Part shown: positions 10,076-20,357 of the stretch, piece after piece
Layout of the letters: every line of letters begins with the position of its first letter
Numbering within the stretch: the stretch's first letter is position 1
Assembly: GCA_947624785.1 (NCBI GenBank)
Contig: CANQLV010000006.1
Location: 159,264 to 223,263, forward strand
Direction of reading: 5' to 3'
Source of the DNA: Akkermansia muciniphila
Lineage (GTDB): Bacteria > Verrucomicrobiota > Verrucomicrobiia > Verrucomicrobiales > Akkermansiaceae
Length of the DNA: 64,000 nucleotides
The notes under the pieces: model-generated
What the model was told of the DNA's origin: nothing
The model's input: the letters and a program-made list of their open reading frames with translations, nothing else
Databases searched by the model: none
Made by a program: the position numbers and the translations under genes

Positions 10076-10092
<17 letters not shown>
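8500..10092 (-). CDS. trpGD: Fused anthranilate synthase glutaminase / anthranilate phosphoribosyltransferase
   Basis: 530 residues with two domains. Residues 1 to about 190 are a class I glutamine amidotransferase: SPGPSHP, GVCLGHQ with the nucleophile Cys80, and HPES with His171 and Glu173. Residues from about 200 to the end are TrpD, with VVGTGGDGRSSFN at 278-290 for PRPP binding and KHGNRAVSSSCGSAD. The first domain gives ammonia to TrpE; the second attaches phosphoribose to anthranilate. It overlaps trpE by 17 bp and trpC by 11 bp. A TrpG-TrpD fusion is also known from E. coli, so it is not unique, but here it stands in a different gene order. Confidence 0.96.
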
Positions 10093-11482
<1,390 letters not shown>

Positions 11483-11509
11483 GGATGAATGATGGTGTAA
11501 GTTGAAAAT

Positions 11510-11599
11510 AAAAAAACTGCTTTGATTCTCGGAGGAATCAAAGCAGTTCTTGAAAAACGGTCATAGCTGGATGCTACTACTGCACATCGGGATTCCCCC
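11510..11599 (-). promoter_or_regulatory. trp attenuator: terminator and competing antiterminator
   Basis: Terminator: a perfect 14-bp stem (arms 11535-11548 and 11515-11528) with a 6-nt loop, then a U-rich tail on the minus strand, ending about 30 nt before trpE. Antiterminator: GGGGGAATC inside the leader ORF (11591-11599) pairs with GATTCCTCC (11531-11539) over 9 bp with one G-U, and GCAGT (11579-11583) pairs with ACTGC (11543-11547). Both use the upstream arm of the terminator stem. A ribosome stalled on the two Trp codons (11619-11624) would leave these segments free; a ribosome at the stop codon would cover them. Confidence 0.85.
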
Positions 11600-11684
11600 G
11601 TCCGGACATGGGTATACGCCACCAATAGCCGTTGCCATAATAACGGGGCGTGCTAAAAAAGGGCTGTCCAGTGCTGAATTGCAT
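11577..11684 (-). CDS. trpL: Tryptophan operon leader peptide
   Basis: A 35-codon ORF, MQFSTGQPFFSTPRYYGNGY followed by WWRIPMSGRGNPDVQ, just upstream of the terminator stem. Residues 21 and 22 are tandem Trp, the hallmark of a trp leader, and 13 codons separate them from the stop. A TTGACA-17-TAATAA promoter lies so close that the RNA should start within a few bases of the ATG. It was found by reading the region rather than by length. No similarity to the E. coli leader is visible except the WWR core. Confidence 0.85.
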   Translation of the reverse strand: MQFSTGQPFFSTPRYYGNGYWWRIPMSGRGNPDVQ

Positions 11685-11692
11685 CTGCGCGT

Positions 11693-11721
11693 TTATTACT
11701 CCTCCCGCCCGGCGTTGTCAA
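11693..11721 (-). promoter_or_regulatory. Promoter of the trp operon
   Basis: Perfect TTGACA (11716-11721), 17-bp spacer, TAATAA (11693-11698). The expected RNA start is near 11685, at or just before the trpL ATG at 11684. GGGAGGAG inside the spacer would then not be transcribed. Confidence 0.8.
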
Positions 11722-11780
11722 AAAAACTTTCCGTCAATGGCGAAAAAAATCCACGGCGTCCTTCCTGCCTACGGAAAAAA

Positions 11781-11808
11781 GCCCGTGAATTCAGTTGAAT
11801 CCACGGGC
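11781..11808 (-). terminator. Terminator of hppA
   Basis: Stem GCCCGTG / CACGGGC extended inward by GATTC / GAATT (one G-T), loop AACT, followed by TTTTTT on the minus strand. It separates hppA from the trp promoter, so trp is an independent unit. Confidence 0.9.
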
Positions 11809-11832
11809 CTTGAACAGGATGACTGTCAATCT

Positions 11833-14061
11833 TTAGAACAGAGTCACGGCGATGTTGACGCCGGCGGTGACGATGGCCACCATGCTCATCAGCTTGATCA
11901 GGATGTTCAGGGACGGTCCGGACGTATCCTTGAAGGGGTCCCCCACGGTGTCGCCGATGACGGCGGCCTTATGGCTTTCCGATCCCTTGCCGCCCACGTG
12001 GCCCTGCTCAATGTACTTCTTGGCATTGTCCCACGCGCCGCCGGAGTTCGCCATGAACACGGCCAGCACGAAGCCGGAGGCCAGGCCGCCGGCCAGCAGG
12101 CCGAATACGCCGGGAACACCGAACACGAGGCCCATGCAGATGGGGGTGATGACCGCCAGCACGGACGGCCAGATCATTTCATGCTGCGCGCCCGCCGTGG
12201 AGATTTCCACACAGCGCACGTAATCCGGTTCCGCTTCCCCGGTCAGGATGCCCTTGATTTCCTTAAACTGGCGGCGCACTTCCTTCACCATCTTCTCCGC
12301 GGCGCGGCCCACGGCGTTCATGGTCAGGCCGCAGAACAGGAAGGACATCATGGCGCCCACGAAGAGGCCCATGAGCACCTTCGGGTTCATCAGGGTCACC
12401 TGGAAGTAATTCATGAATTCAGGCAGCGTGCAGGAAGCGATCTTGGACACTTCCACGCTCACCGCGTCATTAATTTTGTACATGGTGTTTCCGGTGGCGT
12501 CCCCCCAATGCTGGATGGAAATCTTCAGCTCTTCAATGTAGGAGGCCAGCAGGGCCAGCGCGGTCAGCGCGGCGGAACCGATGGCGAAGCCCTTGCCCGT
12601 GGCGGCGGTCGTGTTGCCCAGGGCGTCCAGGGCGTCCGTGCGGCGGCGCACTTCCGGGTCCAGCTTGCTCATCTCCGCATTGCCCCCGGCGTTGTCGGAA
12701 ATGGGGCCGTAGGCGTCCGTCGCCAGGGTCAGACCCAGGGTGGAAAGCATGCCGACGGCGGCAATGCCGATGCCGTACAGGCCCTTGCTCATTTCAGCGC
12801 CGGTGAAATGCCAGTCTCCGGAGGCCATGCCATAGGCCAGCACGGTCCCCACGACGATGGTGATCACGGGGATGCAGGTGGAAATCATGCCGATGCCGAT
12901 GCCGGAGATGATGACGGTGGCAGGCCCCGTCTTCGCGCTGTGGGCGATTTTGCGGCAGGGATAGGAGTCATGGGAGGTGTAATGCTCCGTGCTCTTCCCG
13001 ATGATGATGCCTACCGCCAGGCCGGTGACAATGGCGCCCCAGATGCCCGCCCAGTTGTCCAGGCCAATGAGCTGGAGCAGGAAGGCGGAGGCGATGGCGA
13101 TCAGGAAGGAACTCAGGTTGATGCCGCGGTTCAGGGCGGCCATCAGCTCCGTCTGGGAAGCGCCGCGCTTTACGCGCACCGCATATACGCCCAGCAGGGA
13201 GAGAATGGTGCCGAGGGCGGCGATCAGCATGGGTGTGAGAACGGCCTTGATCGCCATTTCCGGCATGGCCATGTAGGCCGCTGCGCCAAGGGCCGCGGAA
13301 GCCAGGATGGAACCGCAGTAGGACTCGTAAAGGTCCGCGCCCATGCCGGCCACGTCCCCCACGTTGTCGCCCACGTTATCCGCGATGGTGGCGGGATTGC
13401 GGGGATCGTCCTCCGGAATGCCGGCTTCCACCTTCCCCACCAGGTCGGCCCCTACGTCCGCGGCCTTCGTGAAAATACCGCCGCCCACGCGGGCGAACAG
13501 GGCCTGGAGGGAAGCTCCCATCCCGAAGGTCAGCATGGTGGTGGTGATGACGACCAGGCGCATGGAAAGCTCCATGTCTTCATAAAACCAGTCCAGCACC
13601 CAGTACCAGACGCCGATGTCAAGCATGGCGAGGCCCACGACGGTCAGGCCGAGCACCGCGCCCGAACGGAAGGCGATCTGCAGGCCGGCGTCCAGGGAAT
13701 GGCGGCAGGCGTTCGCCACGCGGCCGGAAGCGTACGTGGCCGTCTTCATGCCGATGTAGCCGGCCAGGCCGGAGAAAAAGCCGCCGGAAATGAACGCAAA
13801 CGGCACCCAGGGATTCTGGATATGGAGGCAGTAGGCCAGAAAAGCGAATACGACGGTAATCAGCACAAAGAAAATCGAGACGATCTTGTATTGCTGCCGC
13901 AGGTAGGCCATGGCGCCGCTGCGGACGTGCTTGGCGATCATTTTCATGACCTCGTTCCCCTCATCCTGGGCTTTCATGCGGTAAAAAAAGACGGCCGCAA
14001 ATATGAGGGCCAGCACGGAAGCCGATGGGATGAGCCAAAATAAATCCTGGATGGTTATCAT
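11833..14061 (-). CDS. hppA: Membrane-bound sodium- or proton-pumping pyrophosphatase
   Basis: 742 residues with about 16 membrane helices. It hydrolyses pyrophosphate and exports Na+ or H+. The catalytic sequence [20 protein letters not shown] is present, followed by [19 protein letters not shown]. The [10 protein letters not shown] motif carries Ala where potassium-independent enzymes have Lys, which points to the K+-dependent class, often Na+ pumps. It is monocistronic: its own terminator follows and a 394-bp spacer precedes it. No Shine-Dalgarno sequence. Confidence 0.95.
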   Translation of the reverse strand: MITIQDLFWLIPSASVLALIFAAVFFYRMKAQDEGNEVMKMIAKHVRSGAMAYLRQQYKIVSIFFVLITVVFAFLAYCLHIQNPWVPFAFISGGFFSGLAGYIGMKTATYASGRVANACRHSLDAGLQIAFRSGAVLGLTVVGLAMLDIGVWYWVLDWFYEDMELSMRLVVITTTMLTFGMGASLQALFARVGGGIFTKAADVGADLVGKVEAGIPEDDPRNPATIADNVGDNVGDVAGMGADLYESYCGSILASAALGAAAYMAMPEMAIKAVLTPMLIAALGTILSLLGVYAVRVKRGASQTELMAALNRGINLSSFLIAIASAFLLQLIGLDNWAGIWGAIVTGLAVGIIIGKSTEHYTSHDSYPCRKIAHSAKTGPATVIISGIGIGMISTCIPVITIVVGTVLAYGMASGDWHFTGAEMSKGLYGIGIAAVGMLSTLGLTLATDAYGPISDNAGGNAEMSKLDPEVRRRTDALDALGNTTAATGKGFAIGSAALTALALLASYIEELKISIQHWGDATGNTMYKINDAVSVEVSKIASCTLPEFMNYFQVTLMNPKVLMGLFVGAMMSFLFCGLTMNAVGRAAEKMVKEVRRQFKEIKGILTGEAEPDYVRCVEISTAGAQHEMIWPSVLAVITPICMGLVFGVPGVFGLLAGGLASGFVLAVFMANSGGAWDNAKKYIEQGHVGGKGSESHKAAVIGDTVGDPFKDTSGPSLNILIKLMSMVAIVTAGVNIAVTLF

Positions 14062-14069
14062 TGTCAGTA

Positions 14070-14086
14070 CACTTTAAATTAAAGTG
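14070..14086. repeat. Short palindrome upstream of hppA
   Basis: CACTTTAA A TTAAAGTG, an 8-bp dyad with one central base, 9 bp before the hppA ATG. It could be an operator; nothing else supports this. Confidence 0.4.
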
Positions 14087-14455
14087 GTAGGAACATAACA
14101 CCTGGTCCACTTTACTCCAAGAAAAAACCTCCGTTCGGAACGGAAAATTCACCTTCCTGCGGAAAGACCAGCACCGCAGGAAAATCCGGCGGATTCACGG
14201 AAGAAGCAAGTACCGCGCCGATTAGTCCAAATTGTCGCCGGAGGCTCCGGAAACGGCTGCGCCGCACCTCTTCCCCCGCTTACTTCCTGTTATGGGTTTC
14301 TACCGCCGGAGATACTGAAAAACGGCAAAAAACCGTAGTATTCCACGCGATGTGCACCCCTTGACCAGCGGCCTCCAGCAATTCTTGGAGCCGCCCTGAT
14401 TCCGGGAAAGCGGCATAAAAGAGGAAACAAACGCTCCCACTGGAAAAAACGGCGC
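14087..14455. other. Spacer between hppA and the aldo/keto reductase gene
   Basis: No gene, tRNA or clear terminator seen. A weak minus-strand promoter-like pair (TTGGAG, 17 bp, TATGTT) ends about 35 bp before hppA. A loose dyad (GCGGCCTCCA / TGGAGCCGC) lies near 14369-14394 without a T tract. Confidence 0.5.
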
Positions 14456-15445
14456 CTACTTGTCCGCCATTCCGTCAATGATGGAAAGCTCCTCCGCGGT
14501 GAACCGCGTATTTTCCATGGCTTTCAGGCAATCCCTGACTTGCGGGGGGCGGCTGGCGCCTATCAGGGCCGTGGTCACCACGGGGTCTCTCAGCACCCAG
14601 GCCAGCGCCATCTGGGCGAGGCTCTGGCCGCGCTCCTGGGCCAGAGCGGCCAGGCGGCGGATCTTCTTCCCATGTTCCCGGACCCGCTCTTCTGTCAAAA
14701 AGACGGAGGAACCTGCCGCGCGGGAATCCGCAGGAATGCCCTCCAGATAACGGTCCGTCAGCATGCCCTGGGCCAGGGGGGAAAAGGCGACGCACCCGGT
14801 GCCCGTTTCACGGATGGCCTGAAAAACGGACTCTTCCGGCTCCCGGTTGAACATGTTGTAACGGAGCTGGTGGACCAGGCACGGAACGCCGGCCTCCCTG
14901 AGCATGGCGCATATCCGCCTGGTTTGCTCCGCCGGGAATTTGGAAATGCCGGCATACAAGGCCTTTCCGGAACGGACCGCGGTGACGAGGGCCCCCGCCG
15001 TCTCCTCCAGCGGAGTCTCCGGATCATACCGGTGCGCATAAAAAATATCCACGTAATCCAGCTTCATACGGGAAAGGGACTGGTCCAGGCTGGCAAGCAT
15101 GTGCTTGCGGGAGCCCCAGTCTCCGTACGGCCCGGCCCACATCAGGTGCCCCGCCTTGGTAGCGATGACAAGTTCGTCACGGAAACGGGACAAATCCTGC
15201 ATGAAGATGCGGCCGAAACATTCTTCCGCCGCGCCGGGAGGCGGCCCGTAATTGTTCGCCAGGTCAAAATACGTGATGCCGGCGTCAAACGCGCCATGGA
15301 TAAGCTGCCGCGCATTCTCGAAATCGTCGGCAGCGCCGAAATTGTGCCAAAGCCCCAGGGAAACGGGCGGAAGCAGAAGCCCGCTGCGCCCGCAGCGGCG
15401 GTAGTCCAGAAGGCTGTAGCGGCCGGGATCAGGGAGATAACTCAT
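14456..15445 (-). CDS. Aldo/keto reductase, YghZ / L-glyceraldehyde 3-phosphate reductase-like
   Basis: An NADPH-dependent oxidoreductase of the AKR fold. From the chosen start it begins MSYLPDPGRYSLLDYRRCGR and continues LPPVSLGLWHNFG, the N-terminal pattern of YghZ. The active-site residues are visible: Asp and Tyr in TYFDLANNYG, Lys in VIATKAGH and His in IFYAHRYDP. The frame also has an ATG 16 codons upstream (15493) that would overlap the next gene by 26 bp; the family N-terminus favours 15445. It follows the lipoate-ligase-like gene closely, so the two may be co-transcribed. Substrate is not proven by sequence. Confidence 0.85.
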   Translation of the reverse strand: MSYLPDPGRYSLLDYRRCGRSGLLLPPVSLGLWHNFGAADDFENARQLIHGAFDAGITYFDLANNYGPPPGAAEECFGRIFMQDLSRFRDELVIATKAGHLMWAGPYGDWGSRKHMLASLDQSLSRMKLDYVDIFYAHRYDPETPLEETAGALVTAVRSGKALYAGISKFPAEQTRRICAMLREAGVPCLVHQLRYNMFNREPEESVFQAIRETGTGCVAFSPLAQGMLTDRYLEGIPADSRAAGSSVFLTEERVREHGKKIRRLAALAQERGQSLAQMALAWVLRDPVVTTALIGASRPPQVRDCLKAMENTRFTAEELSIIDGMADK

Positions 15446-15467
15446 CGGAAGGAAAAAACGGGAAGGG

Positions 15468-16208
15468 TTACCGGGCATGAGACGTACGCTCATGCCGCAC
15501 GCCGGAACGCCATGCCTCCGTGCGGTATTTGGATGCCAGCAACTCCGCCACCCGGGCGTTCATGCCGGGAAACATCTCCGCTTCCACGCACAGGGAATAT
15601 TCGTCCGCCAGACGGGCGGCCAGCATCCCATCCCATCCCGCGGGAAGAAGGCAATTCTGGATGCTCCCCTGATGGAGAACGCCGTCGCGGACTCTTCTTT
15701 GGCCGCCGCCGGCCAGCTTTTCCCCGCCGGGAAGTACTAAATCGCTCGTCACGGGGCTGGAAAAACAGGCGCGGCCACCGTCCGGGGCGTCTCCGTCCAG
15801 CATCACGCACTCCACGCCGCAATCCCTCAGAACGCGGGCCAGGGCCCCGTGAATCCAGCGGTACAGGGTGGCGCTGGAAGGCCGTTCCTTCTCTCCCCGG
15901 CGGTGCATGGCCAGGGTAAAGGGGATGTCCCGCCGATGGTCCACAATTCCACCTCCCGTCCAGCGGCGGACAAAATGAAGTTCCTCTCCCGGAAAAATGG
16001 CGCGCGCCGTAGCTTCCTCGTCAAAATAACCGTACGTCACGGTCGGCTCCGCCCAGCGGTACGCACGCAGCACGGGCTTCTCTCCCCATTCCAGCAGGGC
16101 TTCATCCACGGCCATGGCTTCCTCCCCGCTTCTGGCGACCGGGTCGCGCCACAGCACCAGCTCCGGCAGAGGGGACAAATTGCCGACGACATTTGCGAAA
16201 CCAGACAT
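15468..16208 (-). CDS. Lipoate-protein ligase / octanoyltransferase family protein
   Basis: 246 residues with the biotin/lipoate A/B ligase fold. RRWTGGGIVDH corresponds to the lipoyl-binding loop (R-R-x-[ST]-G-G-G), and KLAGGGQRR with LHQGSI contains the catalytic-lysine region (usually K[IV]xGxxxR and HGS[IL]). It should attach lipoyl or octanoyl groups to dehydrogenase E2 or GcvH proteins. It is shorter than LplA (about 340) and lacks that enzyme's C-terminal domain, more like LipM/LipL. No GcvH or E2 gene lies nearby. Confidence 0.8.
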   Translation of the reverse strand: MSGFANVVGNLSPLPELVLWRDPVARSGEEAMAVDEALLEWGEKPVLRAYRWAEPTVTYGYFDEEATARAIFPGEELHFVRRWTGGGIVDHRRDIPFTLAMHRRGEKERPSSATLYRWIHGALARVLRDCGVECVMLDGDAPDGGRACFSSPVTSDLVLPGGEKLAGGGQRRVRDGVLHQGSIQNCLLPAGWDGMLAARLADEYSLCVEAEMFPGMNARVAELLASKYRTEAWRSGVRHERTSHAR

Positions 16209-16294
16209 CTTTCAACTACAGTGTAAATAACGGCAGGACACTCCCGGCGGGAAACGGCAGCGGCCCCCCCCCTCCCATCCCCCCGGACACAGGA

Positions 16295-17365
16295 TTAACG
16301 GTTCATGGGCAATGCTACGCGCTGGGTGAAGGACCGGGTATAACGCTCAAAGAACTCCTCCGGAGAGGGGGCGGGACGCTTCTTTTGCCGGATCTGGTCC
16401 ACCAGGGCCATGCCTTCATCCGTCACCACCGTCATGGAAATCGTCACGGCGGTGACGCGTCCGGACTTCAAATCGTCAATATTCACGCTGCTGCCGATGA
16501 TGTCCAGACGGTTGCCGTACACATCCATCTGGGTGCAGGACCCGAGCCGGTTGGCCCCCGTAGTCATGACGGGCACCAGCACGGACGCCCGCTGCGTGGC
16601 ATCCTTGTCCGATTTGTTGCTGCCGGAATTGCCGATCTTCTTCTGGTAATCCACTTCAAAAATCAGCGTCATTTCCACCACGTTCTCCACCAGGAAATTG
16701 GCGGGAATGGTCTCATCCTGCTGGTAGCGGGTATAAGCGGACCAAAGGTCCTGCTGGCCCAGGAGATTCTGCACGGTATCCTCCGCGCTGATCAAATTGC
16801 GGTACAGGGAATAAACCGGAAAGCCGTCAGACTCCGCCGTAGCGTCCTGGTCCAGAATCTGGTCACGGTAAAGCAGCTTGTACCCCACGCAATTCACGTC
16901 ACCGATGATGCGGTCGTTCCTCATGTCCATGCTGGATTTGGCAGGATTGCGGTCCGTAGCCGTGGTAAAGAAAATCAACTGGGAGGCATTCGTGATCTTG
17001 GCGCCTTCCGGCCCCATGGTCATCAGGTTCACGCGGGCTTCATTCAGAGCGGAAGAACCGCCCTTCTTCCGGGACGCCGTGGTCTTGGTCGCGCGGGAAA
17101 CCAGATCGCTGTCCCGCTGCACCAGCATCCATTCAAAGGGATTCCCGGCACGGAACTGCATGCTCTCAAAATCCTTGGTCATGGTATCCATGGCCGTGCG
17201 GGCAAGCGTGGTGGTCCGCACATCCTGCAGCACCCATCTCCAGATATCCACCCCGCGGGAGGTCAGGGCCACAATCACCAGCACCAGCACGGTGGTGATG
17301 GTCATGGCTGCCAGGAGCTCAATCAGGGTGAACGCGCCGGATTTGATTTTGGCAAATGTCTTCAT
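16295..17365 (-). CDS. Prepilin-type pseudopilin, Verru_Chthon cassette C-like
   Basis: 356 residues. It begins with a class III signal, KSGAFTLIELLAAMTITTVL, where cleavage between Gly and Ala and N-methylation are expected, then one hydrophobic helix. The long C-terminal domain is rich in charged residues with no enzymatic motif. It is the third of three adjacent pseudopilin genes. Size and order match protein C of the Verru_Chthon cassette defined in Verrucomicrobium and Chthoniobacter; this is from memory of the family. Confidence 0.75.
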   Translation of the reverse strand: MKTFAKIKSGAFTLIELLAAMTITTVLVLVIVALTSRGVDIWRWVLQDVRTTTLARTAMDTMTKDFESMQFRAGNPFEWMLVQRDSDLVSRATKTTASRKKGGSSALNEARVNLMTMGPEGAKITNASQLIFFTTATDRNPAKSSMDMRNDRIIGDVNCVGYKLLYRDQILDQDATAESDGFPVYSLYRNLISAEDTVQNLLGQQDLWSAYTRYQQDETIPANFLVENVVEMTLIFEVDYQKKIGNSGSNKSDKDATQRASVLVPVMTTGANRLGSCTQMDVYGNRLDIIGSSVNIDDLKSGRVTAVTISMTVVTDEGMALVDQIRQKKRPAPSPEEFFERYTRSFTQRVALPMNR

Positions 17366-17395
17366 GATTTTTCAGAGGTCTTCAGATAATGCCCG

Positions 17396-18196
17396 TTAGC
17401 GGCGGAAAGCGAGATTGCGCGTAAAGACGGGGGTCTTCAAATTCTCCCACGTCAGATGCTGCAAACGTTCAGGGTCCGTATTCAACAGCTGGAAAAACTC
17501 CGCCTGGTACAGGACTTCCGCCCCCCACGGCAAATTCAGGCCGCCGCCCTTCTCCGGCGTATAAACGTACTGGGAAGGCTCCGTAATCACCTTGCCGCGG
17601 TTGTAGGGATTGTAAATCGTCCCGTACTTGGGAGCCAGCTTGTACCCGTAGGCGTTGGAATCCATGCGCTCCACCACCAGCTGGGTCATGCGCACGGCGA
17701 AGACGGGGCCGACAAGCGCCTTGAAATCATCCCAGCGGTCCTTGTTGTTCGCCAGGCAAACGCCCGTCACTACCGCCGTATTCCGGCCGGGGATGCTCCC
17801 GCCTTCCTCCAGCCAGGGCTGGGGGGTGCCGTCCTTGCGGGCGCCCTTGGTCAGATCCGCCCTGTAATTGTAAACAAGAATGGTCGTAGCGGGTTTGGAC
17901 GTAAACTGCATCCAGTAAAACGCCTTGTCAAAAGCGGAAATATATCTGCTGGTGGAAGACTTTCTGGCATTGGGCGCGGCGCGCTCGGAATTGCGGAGCT
18001 CTCCAAGTTCCGCCGTCAGGGCGTGGACGATGCGGTCCGCTTCTCGGATGGTCAGAGCGGACTGAACCGTCCTTCTGGCTGGAATGAACATGGCCATGAA
18101 CACCACGATCAGCACGGCAACCACGCCGATCGCAAGCACCACTTCCGTCAGGGTGAACCCCTTGGCACGAGACTGTTTCATACACTTGGTCAACAT
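17396..18196 (-). CDS. Prepilin-type pseudopilin, Verru_Chthon cassette B-like
   Basis: 266 residues. The leader is MLTKCMKQSRAKG|FTLTEVVLAIGVVAVLIVV, with Gly before the cut and Glu at position +5. A second ATG (18181) would give the short leader MKQSRAKG, equally plausible. The rest is a soluble domain with no recognised motif. It lies 30 bp upstream of the C-like gene and 27 bp downstream of the D-like gene, in one operon. Confidence 0.75.
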   Translation of the reverse strand: MLTKCMKQSRAKGFTLTEVVLAIGVVAVLIVVFMAMFIPARRTVQSALTIREADRIVHALTAELGELRNSERAAPNARKSSTSRYISAFDKAFYWMQFTSKPATTILVYNYRADLTKGARKDGTPQPWLEEGGSIPGRNTAVVTGVCLANNKDRWDDFKALVGPVFAVRMTQLVVERMDSNAYGYKLAPKYGTIYNPYNRGKVITEPSQYVYTPEKGGGLNLPWGAEVLYQAEFFQLLNTDPERLQHLTWENLKTPVFTRNLAFRR

Positions 18197-18223
18197 AAAA
18201 TGGAAAATCCGGTAAAATATGAA

Positions 18224-18931
18224 TTAGTTGGGAATCACCTGCTCCGTCGTCCTAAGCCGGCTGATATTGCCTTTGGGATAAATCACGATGCCGCCTGCCA
18301 GGCCCGGCTTGCCGTCCACCATCGGAGTCGGCTTCTCCTCCTTGCCGTTTCCGGCGGACCCGGAAACCACCACCAGCCGGGTGGGGGCGTTCGGCTGGGA
18401 CATGCGGCCTTCCTCGTCAAACTCAATGAAATAAATATCCGTCATCCTGTTGCCCGGAAGATTGACGGTATCCTGCCCGTCACGGCTGGCAAAGCTGCGG
18501 GCTGCGGACTTGCCCTTGGTCTTCTTGGAGCCTTCCAGCAGGGTGCTGTAGGTGGGGCTGATGTAAAACCCGGCGGGAAGAGTCTGTAAACGGTTGACCA
18601 GATGCCACTTTCCGGTGCGCGTATTTTTGGACATCACGCCCAGGGTGCGCATGTTGCGGGCTTCGTCCTCAGGAGTGCTCACGATAATCAGGCGGCTCCA
18701 CGTTCCCTTGCCCATGGCGTCCAGGCGGGCTTCCTGCACCATGCCGTCCACCATCTCCACGGCGGACTGGAGGCCCTGCCCCCTGCCTCCGCCTCTTAAC
18801 ATGCTGGCGGCCAAGGCCATCATGGCCACCATAATGGTGATGACGACAATCAGTTCCACCAGGGTAAACCCCTTGCTCCCTGACGAGGAACAGTGCGAAG
18901 CCGTTCCGGAATGCTTGGAAAAATATCTCAT
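18224..18931 (-). CDS. Prepilin-type pseudopilin, Verru_Chthon cassette D-like
   Basis: First gene of the pseudopilin operon. From the ATG at 18931 it reads MRYFSKHSGTASHCSSSGSK|GFTLVELIVVITIM, an N-methylation signal and helix, followed by a domain of about 190 residues that includes DIYFIEFDEEGRMS near the C-terminus. The frame extends upstream to 18994, but the promoter at 18966-18994 would place the RNA start near 18959, which supports 18931. 235 residues from this start. Confidence 0.75.
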   Translation of the reverse strand: MRYFSKHSGTASHCSSSGSKGFTLVELIVVITIMVAMMALAASMLRGGGRGQGLQSAVEMVDGMVQEARLDAMGKGTWSRLIIVSTPEDEARNMRTLGVMSKNTRTGKWHLVNRLQTLPAGFYISPTYSTLLEGSKKTKGKSAARSFASRDGQDTVNLPGNRMTDIYFIEFDEEGRMSQPNAPTRLVVVSGSAGNGKEEKPTPMVDGKPGLAGGIVIYPKGNISRLRTTEQVIPN

Positions 18932-18965
18932 ACAGATGATGCAGGATTGAACAACAATTTTTGGC

Positions 18966-18994
18966 ATGCTACCCGTTTCACACGGACACGGCAA
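18966..18994 (-). promoter_or_regulatory. Promoter of the pseudopilin operon
   Basis: TTGCCG (18989-18994), 17-bp spacer, TAGCAT (18966-18971) on the minus strand, about 35 bp before the pseudopilin start at 18931. Confidence 0.55.
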
Positions 18995-19223
18995 TCATTT
19001 TTTGAGAAACGGGAATGCCTGATATGCTCCGGTTCAAATAAAAATCCGGCAACAGTTTACCACCCGGTAATCCTGGCTCCTTTCATCCGTCCGGAAGGAA
19101 AAAACTTCCGGCTGATTCAAGCCCCACATTTCAAAAAGGATAGGAAAAAAACGGCCTTGAAGGAATCTCTTGAAATCCTCTTCCCGACCCGGCTCTTTCC
19201 TGCAAAGAAAAACACCTGGATAT

Positions 19224-20234
19224 CTACCTCAATTCCACCCAAATACCACGGTGGTCGCTGGCCTGGAGGGAGGGGGGAGAGTCAAGGATGCCCATGGGGG
19301 GCTTGCGGCCAAGGCGCTTTTTCAGGGTATTGTTGATGAAAAGATGGTCAAAGGAGTGGTAGGTGTCTCCGTCTTCGTAGTAGATGGTCCAGGTTTCCCC
19401 GCGGGAATCCCTGGGTTTCAGGCGGTTCAGGCGGTATTCCGTTTTAACCGGACCCTGGATGACCTGAACGGCGCTGTCCGCCGGACCGTCATTGAAGTCT
19501 CCGTACAGGAGCAGGGGCATTCCGTCCTGGGAGGCGAGGGCTTCATTCAGGTAATCCCGCAGGGCGTACGCTTCCCTTCGCCGCGTGTCTTCTGCAGAAC
19601 CGTCGCGGCTGAGACGCGATTTCAAATGAACGCCCACCAGGCGGAACAGCCGCCCGTCCGGCATTTTTACCGTGGCGTCCAGAATGCCCCGCAGCATCGT
19701 TTTTTTCCGCTTCGTTTCTCCGGATACAGGCATGTCCGTCACGGAACGGTTGTCCACGATGGGATATTTGGAGAGGAGGGCCAATCCCCGGTCTTCCCCA
19801 TTACGCATGACCAGCACCTTATGCGGTAACTGGACTCCTTTCCTTTTCAACCGCATTTGCAGATCGCGCACGGCGGATTCTCCACCCATTTCTGACAGCC
19901 CCACTATTTCCGCCCCGGATTGCCGGACCAGCTCCGCCAGGGCTTCCCGTGCTTCCACGGGCTTGTATTTTACCTGAAAGTTGCTTCTCCGCGGATCTTC
20001 CGGCACAAAGTAGTTGCCGGCGTTCATGGTCAGCAACCGCACGGGTTCCCCCTTGTCCGGGATTTCCACCTTTTCCGGCGCCACCTGCCTCCCTTCCCTC
20101 TGCCGGGCAGGGACCGCTTGCGGCGTATCCGTCAGCGGCTTCCATTCCGTCAAGCCGTAGCCCAGCACCGCGCACAGCACAATCAGGGCCGCGATGACGG
20201 AGGTTCCCCTGCGTTTTGACGTTTTCCTGATCAT
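19224..20234 (-). CDS. Membrane-anchored endonuclease/exonuclease/phosphatase-family protein
   Basis: 336 residues. An N-terminal helix (SVIAALIVLCAVLGYGL) anchors or exports it. The rest has the EEP (DNase I-like) pattern: LLTMNAGNYF with the first Asn, GLSEMGG with the metal-binding Glu, LVGVHLKSR, LLLYGDFNDGP with the Asp-Asn pair, and ASDHRGIWVEL with the terminal Asp-His. All key residues appear intact, so it should be an active phosphodiesterase or phosphatase in the periplasm. The substrate (nucleic acid, lipid or sugar phosphate) is not determined. Confidence 0.8.
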   Translation of the reverse strand: MIRKTSKRRGTSVIAALIVLCAVLGYGLTEWKPLTDTPQAVPARQREGRQVAPEKVEIPDKGEPVRLLTMNAGNYFVPEDPRRSNFQVKYKPVEAREALAELVRQSGAEIVGLSEMGGESAVRDLQMRLKRKGVQLPHKVLVMRNGEDRGLALLSKYPIVDNRSVTDMPVSGETKRKKTMLRGILDATVKMPDGRLFRLVGVHLKSRLSRDGSAEDTRRREAYALRDYLNEALASQDGMPLLLYGDFNDGPADSAVQVIQGPVKTEYRLNRLKPRDSRGETWTIYYEDGDTYHSFDHLFINNTLKKRLGRKPPMGILDSPPSLQASDHRGIWVELR

Positions 20235-20357
20235 GTCCGTTCCCTTGAAAGATTTTCTCCATGAAGGACGTAGTGAATGAACAGGCCGAGCCGCACAAAA
20301 TTTTCCGGCTTATTACTCGGCTTTCACTTCACTTTCATCCGTAGTTCATGATAAACC

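Noticed and set aside
11650..14043. Plus-strand ORF of 797 codons
   Set aside because: Antisense to hppA; His/Gly/Asp-rich low-complexity translation without any domain.
14087..14455. tRNA or small RNA gene in the hppA spacer
   Set aside because: No T-loop or acceptor-stem pattern was found; the same holds for the other spacers checked by eye.
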